Source: Terriglobia bacterium (lineage in GTDB: Bacteria; Acidobacteriota; Terriglobia; UBA7540). Taken from it: a DNA stretch of 64,000 nt. The notes beneath the pieces are model-generated. The model saw only the letters and a program-made list of their open reading frames with translations. It was not told the origin of the DNA and searched no databases. The stretch covers positions 17,719 to 81,718 of the forward strand of contig JASHON010000014.1 in NCBI GenBank assembly GCA_030041095.1. Direction: 5' to 3'. Every line of letters begins with the position of its first letter. The first letter of the stretch is position 1. The position numbers and the translations under genes were made by a program. Of this stretch, positions 53,711 through 61,430 are shown piece by piece.

Positions 53711-54468
53711 GATAGCTTCCTCTTGCGAATGATTGCCGCGAGCCCCAACAACCCTGTGCCAAGAAGGATCAAGCTGCCTGGCTCGGGTGTGGCCGCTGCC
53801 GGGCTCGCAACAGCAAGCTGAAAGCCAGACCAGTCGACTTCGGGGCTGGCTCCCGTGTTTTGCGAATTAAACGCCCAGGTTCCCGTGATGGTTCCAGTTG
53901 CGCTCGTTGTGCCGGTAATGACACCCCAGACGGTATCGAAATTTTCAGTGGTAGGAGTGCCAGCAATGGTATTGAAGCTGCTGCCTCCAACTGAGAATAT
54001 CGCACCCCGGGTGCCACCTAGATCGTCGGCGTACAAAAACAGCGTGAAGCTCTCGTCGGGAGCAAGGCCAGTGAACTCGAAAGTTTGGGAGGGACTTTTG
54101 GAGTAAATGTAGGTATCGGGAAAATCACCATCATCGAGATTGAATGCGCCGTTGATGGACGAGATGCTTAAGCTCGCGCCCGTTTGCGCGCCGGTGCTGC
54201 TCAACAGGTTAGAGAAGGCCACGGCGCCCGGTTGCCGGAAGTTGGCTCCCAGATAGTTCCAGACATTCGAATTCGAGAAGACAGAATCGGCAGCCGCAGC
54301 ATCCGGTTCAACACCCGAATAGTTAATGGCGCCAACTGCGAAGCCCTGGTTGTTTTCGAATTGAGCGCTGATGATTGTGTCTGCTTTGGCGCGGCCGGCC
54401 GAAGCCAGCAGGGACAACCATGCACAGCACGCAAGTAAACTTATCGTTCGCGTCAGTTTTCCTTTCAT
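53680..54468 (-). CDS. PEP-CTERM sorting-domain protein
   Basis: 262 residues from the ATG at 54468, which has AGGAGAG before it. A signal peptide (MKGKLTRTISLLACCAWLSLLASAGRAKA) is followed by a beta-rich domain with Asn/Ser/Thr-rich loops. The C-terminus has TPEPGSLILLGTGLLGLAAI followed by RKRK, the PEP-CTERM signal processed by exosortase. Eight residues (SAVSGQQSAL region) after the basic cluster come from a direct repeat, so the original stop may have been replaced. No exosortase gene is in the window. Likely role: extracellular matrix or surface-associated protein. Confidence 0.88.
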   Translation of the reverse strand: MKGKLTRTISLLACCAWLSLLASAGRAKADTIISAQFENNQGFAVGAINYSGVEPDAAAADSVFSNSNVWNYLGANFRQPGAVAFSNLLSSTGAQTGASLSISSINGAFNLDDGDFPDTYIYSKSPSQTFEFTGLAPDESFTLFLYADDLGGTRGAIFSVGGSSFNTIAGTPTTENFDTVWGVITGTTSATGTITGTWAFNSQNTGASPEVDWSGFQLAVASPAAATPEPGSLILLGTGLLGLAAIIRKRKLSAVSGQQSAL

Positions 54469-54540
54469 GTTATCTCTCCTCTTTTGAATTGCCACGGCAC
54501 ACTTCGCAAGCCGTGGGTTGACCGATTCTTTTACGGAAGA

Positions 54541-54609
54541 GCCGCAGACCAAAAGCGGGGGGTCTGCGACCCGTTGCACTACAAAGCTGATTGCTGACCG
54601 CTGACGGCT
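54541..54609. repeat. 69-bp direct repeat, copy 2
   Basis: Matches 53643-53710 (see that entry). The two copies, about 900 bp apart in the same orientation, bound the PEP-CTERM gene and are followed immediately by nested palindrome copy C. Confidence 0.9.
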
Positions 54610-54611
54610 TC

Positions 54612-54742
54612 ACAGGCTGCGGAAAAAGTCTCTCGAGAGTTGCCGTAGCGACGGCTTCCAGCCGGCAACTCCCTTCAATTCAACGGAGGCCGGCAAGATG
54701 CCGGCGCACCATTCGCGACGTCGAGTTTTTCCGCAGCCCGTT
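54612..54742. repeat. nested palindromic repeat, copy C
   Basis: Outer arm ACAGGCTGCGGAAAAAG, inner GTAGCGACGGCTTCCAGCCG and GGCCGGCAAGATGCCGGCGC, outer arm TTTTTCCGCAGCCCGT. Directly abuts the second copy of the 68-bp direct repeat. Confidence 0.85.
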
Positions 54743-54817
54743 CAGCGCTGATCTCGCTGGAGCTGCCCTGCACCGGGGCTTTTCCGCACGCGGGTGTTGG
54801 TTCGTAAGGGTCTCCCG

Positions 54818-55156
54818 TTAATTCAGAAAGTGGACCAGCTCGAGCAGGTTATCCTTCACCACGTAACCGCAGGCGCCTGCCTCCTGCGCTGCTTCGCGTA
54901 ATTCTACCTGGTCGTAATCGGTTACGATAATGATCTTCGCCGTCGGCTCTAACGCCTTGATTCGGGCTGTAGCAGTAATTCCATCCATCACGCTCATCTC
55001 GATATCCATGAGCACGTAATCCGGCCTGTGCAGAACGTAGGCAGCCACCGCCTCCGCGCCGTCGCTACACTCATAAACCTGGTCTGCGACCGGCGAGACG
55101 ATGTTCCTGATCAGCCGGCGCATTGCAGAGTTGTCCTCAACAATCAGAACGTTCAT
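54818..55156 (-). CDS. stand-alone receiver (CheY-like) response regulator
   Basis: 112 residues from the ATG at 55156 with GAGGACC upstream. The receiver domain has VLIVEDN (acidic pair), DYVLMDIEMSVMDG with the phosphoryl Asp, IIIVTDYD (Thr) and YVVKDN (Lys). No output domain follows, so it acts as a phosphate relay or by protein contact. The NarL-type regulator and propeller kinase lie upstream on the same strand, so it may receive phosphate from that kinase; this is inference. Confidence 0.88.
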   Translation of the reverse strand: MNVLIVEDNSAMRRLIRNIVSPVADQVYECSDGAEAVAAYVLHRPDYVLMDIEMSVMDGITATARIKALEPTAKIIIVTDYDQVELREAAQEAGACGYVVKDNLLELVHFLN

Positions 55157-55375
55157 GCAGGTCCTCGCCCCCGTGGCTCGCGGTGGCGACCCGTCATCGA
55201 TGTCAGGCAGCGCGTGCGATCCATGGGAATCTCCGACCGCGTACAAAACCCGCTGACCCATTGAATGTACGGAGGTTGATTCACGGGCGGAATAGCGTGA
55301 GCTACTCAATTTGAGTAGGTAAGTATGCTCAATTTTCTGAGCAGTTCTACTCAGAGCGAGAGGGAAACGGATGGG

Positions 55376-56032
55376 TCAGGCGAGCTCGGACTGGTGTTGA
55401 ATGGCGAATTTGACCAGGGCGTGACTGCCGTGCAACTCCAGCTTGTTGCAGATATTCGCCCGATGATTCTCGATGGTGCGCACGCTGACTCCAAGCTGGG
55501 CAGCAATCTCTTTACTGGTCCGATAGCCGGCCAGAAGGGCGAGCACGCGCCGCTCGGTAGGGCTCAATTGGGCAAGGGCAGGGCGCTCCTGGGTGAGCGC
55601 GGAAGCGCGGCGCGCACGTTCGAGCAGATGGGTGGAAAGCGACGGGCTGATGTAACTCTGTCCCGCAAGAACGGCTCGGATGCAACTGACCACCTCGATC
55701 ACGGCGCCGTCTTTCACGACGTAACCCTTGATCCCCAAGCCCAACGCTTCGTTGAGGTGCAGTTCGTCGCGATGCATCGTCAGGAAAACGATCTCCACAG
55801 GCAGGCGGGCGTCACGCACGCTCCGAGCAATGCTGAATCCATCCCGCACCGGCATATCGATATCGAGCAGGGCAACATCGGGCAATATCTCTCGAATTCG
55901 CTCGAGCGCGCTCTCTCCGTCACTGGCTTCCGCCACCACCTTCAGCCCGCGCTCTTTTTCGAGCACATGCCGCAGACCGTGCCGGAAAATGGCGTGATCA
56001 TCAGCGATCACGATGCGGATTTCAGCTTTCAT
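55376..56032 (-). CDS. NarL/FixJ-family response regulator
   Basis: 218 residues from the ATG at 56032, which overlaps the end of the kinase gene by eleven bases. The receiver domain (IVIADDHAIFRHGLR, DVALLDIDMPVRDG, TMHRDEL, GYVVKDG) is joined to a LuxR-type helix-turn-helix: LSPTERRVLALLAGYRTSKE, then IAAQLGVSVRTIENHRANIC. It is the DNA-binding partner of the adjacent sensor kinase. Targets unknown. Some upstream in-frame codons exist but the chosen start gives a standard receiver opening. Confidence 0.94.
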   Translation of the reverse strand: MKAEIRIVIADDHAIFRHGLRHVLEKERGLKVVAEASDGESALERIREILPDVALLDIDMPVRDGFSIARSVRDARLPVEIVFLTMHRDELHLNEALGLGIKGYVVKDGAVIEVVSCIRAVLAGQSYISPSLSTHLLERARRASALTQERPALAQLSPTERRVLALLAGYRTSKEIAAQLGVSVRTIENHRANICNKLELHGSHALVKFAIQHQSELA

Positions 56033-59000
56033 GCCCGTTTTTGGAACAGGTAAGTCTGATGGTGAGCCGGGCGCCATGGCCGGGAGATGAATCCACCACG
56101 CAAGTTCCTCCCATCAGTCTCACGCGCTCAGCTATTCCCAGCAGCCCAAAACCGCCGCGAACGGGTTCGCCGTCCGATGCGGACCTGACGAATCCGCGTC
56201 CGTTATCCTCTATTTTCAACTCCGCTGCTTCTCCCAGACGCCGGATGGTGAATCGTGCCTCGCCAGCGCCTGAGTGCTTGATGATGTTATTCACCGCCTC
56301 CTGCACCACCCGATAGATATTGATTTCGGCCTGCTTGGCGAAGAGCCCGTCAATCGGCTCCAGCTCCGTGGAGAAAACGATGCCCGAAGTCCGCGCGGCC
56401 TGCGTGCACATGGCCTGCAGAGTCTTCGTGAGTCCAAAACGGTCGAGCCGGTACGGCCGAAGATTATGGGCGATGGTTCTGACCTCTTCGATGGCGTCGG
56501 ATGCCGAGGCGGAGATCTCATCCAGTTGTTCCTGCGCGGAGGCGGTGTCGTGAAGCGTCTTGAGCGCCAGGTTCGCCCGGTTCTTGATGATGAGCATCGT
56601 CTGCCCCAGGCTGTCGTGTAATCCGGCTGCGATTCGTTGCCGCTCCTGTTCTTGCGATTCGATCAACTGGCGCGAAAAAGCTTCCTGCGCCGCGTTGGCG
56701 CGCTTCAATTGCGCCACGCGGTATTGCCAGGCAAGAATCACTGCGCCCGCGGCCAGGAGGGCGCCGAGCATGAAGAACCACCATGTGCTATAGAACGGCG
56801 GCAGCACGACGATGGCCAGGCTTTTCCCCCGAATGTTCCATACGCCGTCGCTCGTGGCCGCGATGACTTTGAACACGTATCGGCCGGACGGCAGGTGTGA
56901 GAGGTAGGCCGTTCGCCTGCTTCCCGCCTCAGTCCAATGTCGGTCCAAGCCTTGCAATTTGTAATTGAAACGTATTTGCCCGGGGTGGATGAAGCTCAGC
57001 GCGGTATAGGTGATTTCCAAATTGGTATGGCCTGGCCTGAGACGCAAGCCTGGGTAGCATGGTACCGGATGCAGGTCAACCAGGCAGCCTTCGATCCTGA
57101 CGCGCGGCGGAGTTTGGCTAACCGCAACCGCCTGGGGATCGACCACTGCAACGCCCTGTAGTGTAGCGAACCAGAGCCGGCCATCTCGAGCCTTGAAGGC
57201 CAAGGCTTGTCCCCCGCCGGTGTATTGCTCAGGCATCCCGTCGGATGCCCCGAGATGGGTGCAGATGACCTGGTTAACACGGCCGGCTGCGAAATCGTTG
57301 AGTAGCTGCTTGTGAACCCGGAACAGGCCAGAGTCGCAACTGATCCACAGGTAATCAAGATTGTCCTCGAGCACCTGGTCGGCGTTATTGCTGTAAAGCC
57401 CATCCACAGTGGTAAAGTGCGTGATCTTGAGACCGTTGGAGCCGGCGGCCAGACGATAGAGGCCGTCGTCGCGGGTGCCAACCCACCAGACATGCGCATG
57501 ATCTTCATAAAGCGCCTCGACGCAAACTCCCTGGATTCCCACGACCGGGACGAGCCTCCCGCTCACGTACTGAGCCAGCCCGGCGCTGCCGCCCAGCCAA
57601 ACCTTTCCATTGCGGCCTTCCTCAATAACATTAACCACATTGCCTGGCAGTCCGTTGCGTACCGTGAAATGCGTCAGCGCGCCGTCGTGCAGCCGATACA
57701 ATCCCTGTTCGCCGCCAAACCATATGTTGCCGGCATGGTCGCGAAAGATGACGTTGAGGCGGCCCTTGACCGCGGCGGAGAGCGTTTTCTCCTCATGGAA
57801 ACGGCCGTGTTTGAGCCGCAGGATGATGCCGTCCCACGTGTGCACCCATAGTGAGCCGTCAGAGCCCTCACAAAGCGCGTCAACTTCGTTGGCCCAACGC
57901 CACTGAGAGTGCGACGTGCCCGGACGGTAAAAAGTCATGAATCGTCCGTCTTTGAACCGTGTCACCCCAACGCTGCCCAGCCAAACGGCGCCAGAGCGAT
58001 CCTGCAGCATCGGGCCGATCACATTTGCCTGCTGCACTCTGCCAGGCAGACGATAGGTGGTGATCACTTGTTTCCGGAGGCGGTAAAGGCCGCTATCGAG
58101 GGTCGCAATCCACAGGTTTCCTTCGCGGTCCTCCATCACTTGGAAAGGGTTCGGAGTGGCGATTCCTGGCAAGTGATGGAAACGACCGTCCCGCCATAAC
58201 CCGACTGCGCCATAATGATTGCCCATCCAGATTCGCCCTTCCCGATCCTGGGCACAAATGTAGGTCAAGGCGAAGGAAACGTTCGGCAAACCATGAAGCA
58301 CTTTCAAATGGCCGCGGCTGACACAGTAGTATTCGTGCGGACGCCCGTCCAAGCTGAACCATAACCGGCGCCCGGCATCCTCGGTGATGGCCGCGACGCG
58401 AGCGTCGGTGGGATCTTGGACGCCCGGCGGCATCGGCAGCGGAGACCAGTGCCCGTAGGCGAATCGCTGCCACTGGCCTCCAGCGAATCGCCATAGGCCG
58501 AAAAAACGAGCGTCCGGACTCCAGTTTTTGGGTATGCCCAGCCAAGCATCCAAAGACCGGTCAGAACGCGACCGCGGCAGAGCCAAGCGCCCGTCTCTCC
58601 AGCGCACCACGCCCGCGCTGGTAAATATCCAGACGACGCCGGAGGCATCGCCGTCAATCCGGATGATCTTGTTGCTGGGCAACCCGTCCTTTGTCGTGAG
58701 CGCGGTGAAGACGCCGTCGTGATCTCGGATCAGCCCGCCGTCCTGCGTTCCCAGCCACAGGTTGCCTTGTCGGTCTTCCCACAGCGCCCGATAAGTAAAC
58801 CAGTTGGTCGTGATCCCTGGCGTGTTAACCCTGTTGAAGACGCGGAAGTGCACGCCATCGAAACGCGCCACACCATCCATCGTGGTCAGCCAGATGTAAC
58901 CGTCGCGCGTTTGGTGAATGGCCGTGATCCAATTATTGGGAAGGCCGTTTTCAGTTGTCCAGGAGATGACGCTGTATCGAGCGAAAGCGGCGCCAGGCAG

Positions 59001-59111
59001 GCCGACACAAAGCAGCAAGCACCACAGGCGCCCTGCGCGTTTCGAGCGGCAAGCCACTCTTAGCATTTCGATGAGGTTATGCATCGACGTCCAAGTGGCG
59101 GAACAACCCAT
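56022..59111 (-). CDS. two-component propeller sensor histidine kinase
   Basis: About 1029 residues from the ATG at 59111 with AAGGAACC upstream; an ATG at 59084 and longer forms to 59435 are possible. A signal peptide (CLLLCVGLPGAAFA) precedes a double seven-bladed reg_prop beta-propeller (repeated WLTTMDGVARFDG, LWLGTQDGG, IWFGGEQGLYRL). A Y_Y_Y domain (FNYKLQGLDRHW) and one transmembrane helix (WWFFMLGALLAAGAVILAW) follow. The cytoplasmic HisKA_3 domain has AGLHDSLGQ with the phosphorylated His, and the HATPase has EAVNNIIKHSGA and EDNGRGF. Senses an extracellular ligand, often a carbohydrate in relatives, and acts on the coupled NarL regulator. Confidence 0.94.
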   Translation of the reverse strand: MGCSATWTSMHNLIEMLRVACRSKRAGRLWCLLLCVGLPGAAFARYSVISWTTENGLPNNWITAIHQTRDGYIWLTTMDGVARFDGVHFRVFNRVNTPGITTNWFTYRALWEDRQGNLWLGTQDGGLIRDHDGVFTALTTKDGLPSNKIIRIDGDASGVVWIFTSAGVVRWRDGRLALPRSRSDRSLDAWLGIPKNWSPDARFFGLWRFAGGQWQRFAYGHWSPLPMPPGVQDPTDARVAAITEDAGRRLWFSLDGRPHEYYCVSRGHLKVLHGLPNVSFALTYICAQDREGRIWMGNHYGAVGLWRDGRFHHLPGIATPNPFQVMEDREGNLWIATLDSGLYRLRKQVITTYRLPGRVQQANVIGPMLQDRSGAVWLGSVGVTRFKDGRFMTFYRPGTSHSQWRWANEVDALCEGSDGSLWVHTWDGIILRLKHGRFHEEKTLSAAVKGRLNVIFRDHAGNIWFGGEQGLYRLHDGALTHFTVRNGLPGNVVNVIEEGRNGKVWLGGSAGLAQYVSGRLVPVVGIQGVCVEALYEDHAHVWWVGTRDDGLYRLAAGSNGLKITHFTTVDGLYSNNADQVLEDNLDYLWISCDSGLFRVHKQLLNDFAAGRVNQVICTHLGASDGMPEQYTGGGQALAFKARDGRLWFATLQGVAVVDPQAVAVSQTPPRVRIEGCLVDLHPVPCYPGLRLRPGHTNLEITYTALSFIHPGQIRFNYKLQGLDRHWTEAGSRRTAYLSHLPSGRYVFKVIAATSDGVWNIRGKSLAIVVLPPFYSTWWFFMLGALLAAGAVILAWQYRVAQLKRANAAQEAFSRQLIESQEQERQRIAAGLHDSLGQTMLIIKNRANLALKTLHDTASAQEQLDEISASASDAIEEVRTIAHNLRPYRLDRFGLTKTLQAMCTQAARTSGIVFSTELEPIDGLFAKQAEINIYRVVQEAVNNIIKHSGAGEARFTIRRLGEAAELKIEDNGRGFVRSASDGEPVRGGFGLLGIAERVRLMGGTCVVDSSPGHGARLTIRLTCSKNGHES

Positions 59112-59347
59112 GAGGTTCCTTAAGCCGCCAGTGGCGAATGAAGGGTATTGTACATCCGATCGGAACGGATTCATCGCATGGGTCACGCAATAGCCCAGCG
59201 ACCCTTCATCTACTGTTGACCAAGGTAACGGAAACTGGAGCCAGACTGGTTCCCTGGAAGGACTCTTCGAGATTCTTCCCAACGTTACCCAAGATGGAAG
59301 GCAGCTTAGTGCTCTTGACGTCATATTCAATGACTGGTTATTACGTG
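59112..59347. other. divergent spacer between kinase and deaminase-like genes, upstream part
   Basis: No gene is seen. It holds the upstream side of both divergent genes; the kinase promoter is not evident. TTGACG at 59315-59320 is present but too far from the TATAAT at 59348 to serve as its -35. Confidence 0.4.
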
Positions 59348-59482
59348 TATAATCATCAGAACTGCATAGCGCCCCCGCAAGGGCGCCGGATTGGCGCGGC
59401 GCCTCTACGTTCGTTTGCAACGCGCGCGGGAGCATTCAAGGGTGAGCGCCTGAAAGGACGCTCGCACGGGAGGGCAAAAATT
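59348..59482 (+). promoter_or_regulatory. promoter and structured leader of the deaminase-like gene
   Basis: A perfect TATAAT at 59348-59353 with TG immediately before it, and a weak TTCAAT about 16 bases further up, suggest a promoter. The leader of about 120 nt begins with GCGCCC-CCGCAA-GGGCGC (59369-59386) and GCGCC-GGATT-GGCGC (59383-59397), two overlapping GC hairpins that could alternate. GGAGGG at 59469 is the ribosome site for the ATG at 59483. Confidence 0.5.
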
Positions 59483-60568
59483 ATGTGCGGAGGCAGCCAA
59501 AGCTCCAGTCAAGCGGGTGCGGTGACGCAGACCTCGCGCTCGAACGAACTTACCGACGGCGACAAGAGGATGATTGAGATCAGAGTTCGCGAGATCTTCC
59601 TTCGGTTGAATTCCGTGGCCGACGTTAAGCGCGATCTCAGCACAATGAAGTGGGCGGAATTAGGAATCGACAAGGGGAAGAGCAACCAGGCCAGCGCGTT
59701 TGCGATGAGGGCGCTCACTGATCTCCAAAATCGCGGGCTCGGTGAAATCCGCGACCTTGGCTATGCGGTTCTCAGTGTGGCTACAGAGAGCGAATCAACT
59801 CTTGCGGGTTACCGTGCGCTGGATGCGGTGGCGCGAATACTTTCCAAAATTTACACCGAGGAGACATGCATCGCCGTTTGCATCGAGCCCAGGTATCAGA
59901 CCAGCCTCGTTATAGCTTCGAACGGCCAAGGGTTAGACGCGGACGCGGTCAAGGCGAAGCTTCGCGGCGAACTGCTCGAGGGAATTTCCCTGGAAAGCTC
60001 AACGCAAACGGTCCGGCAGAATGGGGGAGAGCTACGGTCGCTTTCGAGCCAAAGAAGCAACCTTACACGCACGGGTCGAGACCGGTATCTTGATTTGCGT
60101 TACGATCGCGACAAGCTGAAGGTGCAGACGGCGCTGAACAATATCTTGAAGCTGCTGCGCGTCGTCGTGGTAAAATCCTCCGCCAAGGACGCTCACGCGG
60201 AGCTGCAAATACTCGATTACGTCGAGGGGACCATTTTCCGAGTGGGTGGGGAAGCGAGGCAATTACCGCTTTACATCGGCGTATCCCTGCGCTGCTGCGG
60301 AAAGTGCCACACGGTCATCAATGCCTATAACTCCTGCGGATTCAACCACACCCGGGTAATGACGCGAGGCGTCCACCCCACGTATGACGCCGGCGGATGG
60401 AGATGCCCGGACAGCCTCGTCAGGCTGATCTCCGCGAGCGATAGCAGCTTTCGCCAGCTTTCTGAGATTTTGCAATACGCCAAGCAAGACGCGCAGCGGG
60501 GGCATCCCATGTCAGCCGAGCTTTCCGATTCAGAAGACGAATACGTTAGCTCCCGCCACAAAGCGTAG
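59483..60568 (+). CDS. stand-alone protein with a nucleotide-deaminase-like zinc motif
   Basis: 361 residues from the ATG at 59483 with GGGAGGG eight bases upstream; the frame is open upstream but without features. HAE at 238-240 (DAHAELQILDYVEG) and CCGKC at 271-275 match the HxE...CxxC zinc site of the cytidine-deaminase superfamily. YIGVSLRCCGKCHTVINAYN followed by TRGVHPTYDAGGW closely resembles the OTT_1508-like deaminases (PF14441), related to bacterial toxin deaminases. The N-terminal 230 residues are unidentified, partly helical, with CIAVCIEPRYQTSLVIASNG probably the first strands of the fold. No signal peptide and no obvious immunity gene next to it, so whether it is a toxin, an RNA editor or a housekeeping enzyme is open. 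Confidence 0.78.
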   Translation: MCGGSQSSSQAGAVTQTSRSNELTDGDKRMIEIRVREIFLRLNSVADVKRDLSTMKWAELGIDKGKSNQASAFAMRALTDLQNRGLGEIRDLGYAVLSVATESESTLAGYRALDAVARILSKIYTEETCIAVCIEPRYQTSLVIASNGQGLDADAVKAKLRGELLEGISLESSTQTVRQNGGELRSLSSQRSNLTRTGRDRYLDLRYDRDKLKVQTALNNILKLLRVVVVKSSAKDAHAELQILDYVEGTIFRVGGEARQLPLYIGVSLRCCGKCHTVINAYNSCGFNHTRVMTRGVHPTYDAGGWRCPDSLVRLISASDSSFRQLSEILQYAKQDAQRGHPMSAELSDSEDEYVSSRHKA

Positions 60569-60827
60569 ACGCCCCACAGATCACCTGACAGACTGCGGAA
60601 AAAGGCCAGTCTGTCATGCTGAGCGAAGCATCTCTGTGTTTCTTTGGAAATCAATGCTCAGATTCATCGCTGCGCTCAGAATGCGATCCGTTGAAAACGT
60701 TTTTCAGCATCCGGCTACAGCAGGCCCGCCGGAAACGAGCGTGGAGGATTGGGAGGCGCGGCTGTTTTCGGGGACTGACTCTCCAAGCCGGGGAGGCAGG
60801 TTACTTCGCTATTCGAACCGCGTTCTC
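60569..60827. other. repeat-rich non-coding stretch
   Basis: After the deaminase-like gene comes GACTGCGGAAAAAGGCCAGT (about 60590-60611), a partial arm of the nested palindrome family. It is followed by GTCATGCTGAGCGAAGCATC (about 60615-60634) and TTTCTTTGGAAATCAATGCT, a second repeat family also present near 63280 and 63730. No real gene is supported. Confidence 0.55.
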
Positions 60828-60863
60828 TGGACCGCGGCAACCCGAGCGGGTTACCGCGGTCCA
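60828..60863. repeat. strong GC hairpin
   Basis: TGGACCGCGG (60828-60837) pairs perfectly with CCGCGGTCCA (60854-60863), and AACCC/GGGTT extends the stem inward around a four-base loop. It follows the dead PEP-CTERM tail on the minus strand and may be its former terminator; no T tract is present. Confidence 0.6.
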
Positions 60864-60907
60864 TCCCCTCACTACGCGCGGGCCACAACCCCGCTGCGTA
60901 GCACCAG

Positions 60908-61084
60908 TCAACCAAGTCCGAGCAGCCCCGTACCCAACAAGAACAAGCTTGCGGGTTCCGGAGTGGAAGACGTCTCAGCGCGCCACTCCCCGGCTCCGCT
61001 TGCAATCCACATCAGTAGATCGAGAGCGGACGAAGAGGAGTGCTCTACCTTGATGCGGCCGCCGTCCCCGCCGCTGCTCCGCCA
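60908..61084 (-). pseudogene. remnant of a PEP-CTERM protein gene
   Basis: The minus-strand frame between TAG at 61085 and TGA at 60908 reads ...SSSSALDLLMWIASGAGEWR... and ends STPEPASLFLLGTGLLGLG. The PEP-CTERM motif and the hydrophobic helix are intact, but the basic tail is cut by the TGA and no start codon exists in frame. Only the last 59 codons remain. It resembles the tail of the living PEP-CTERM gene at 53680 (TPEPGSLILLGTGLLGLAA), about 7 kb away. Confidence 0.75.
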
Positions 61085-61258
61085 CTATTTGCCATGACCA
61101 AAGAACGGACTCGAGTAGTCCGGGCATCCACTTATGACTTGACTATCTTAAAATCCATGAAAAACGCGTGTCAAGTACGCAGGTGGGTAATGACCGCCTT
61201 TATATGGAGCGCGGTCGCTTGGCGGATTGACGGGCTCAATACCCGCGGACTCGGGCTT

Positions 61259-61366
61259 AACAGGCTGCGGAAAAGCTCTTTCGCGACTTGACGTAGCACC
61301 GGCTTCCAGCCGGCAAGATGCCGGCACTACATTCACGGCGGCGTCGAGTTTTTCCGCAGCCTGTTT
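61259..61366. repeat. nested palindromic repeat, copy D (shorter)
   Basis: Outer arm AACAGGCTGCGGAAAAG and TTTTTCCGCAGCCTGTTT, inner GTAGCACCGGCTTCCAGCCG, then GGCAAGATGCCGGCACTAC. The middle spacer between the inner arms (TTCAATTCAA in copies A-C) is missing, so this copy is about 108 bp. Confidence 0.85.
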
Positions 61367-61430
61367 AACCCCAAAACACGGCCCTGGCCTTTGAGTTGTC
61401 TCGTCCCCGGTAGACATCAACGTACAACGT

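Noticed and set aside
55325..56053. 242-codon open frame antisense to the NarL-type regulator
   Set aside because: No domain features; the regulator on the other strand has complete receiver and HTH motifs.
59138..59482. Longer N-terminus of the deaminase-like protein
   Set aside because: The extra 115 codons include the promoter and hairpin region and lack conserved character; the ATG at 59483 has a strong ribosome site.
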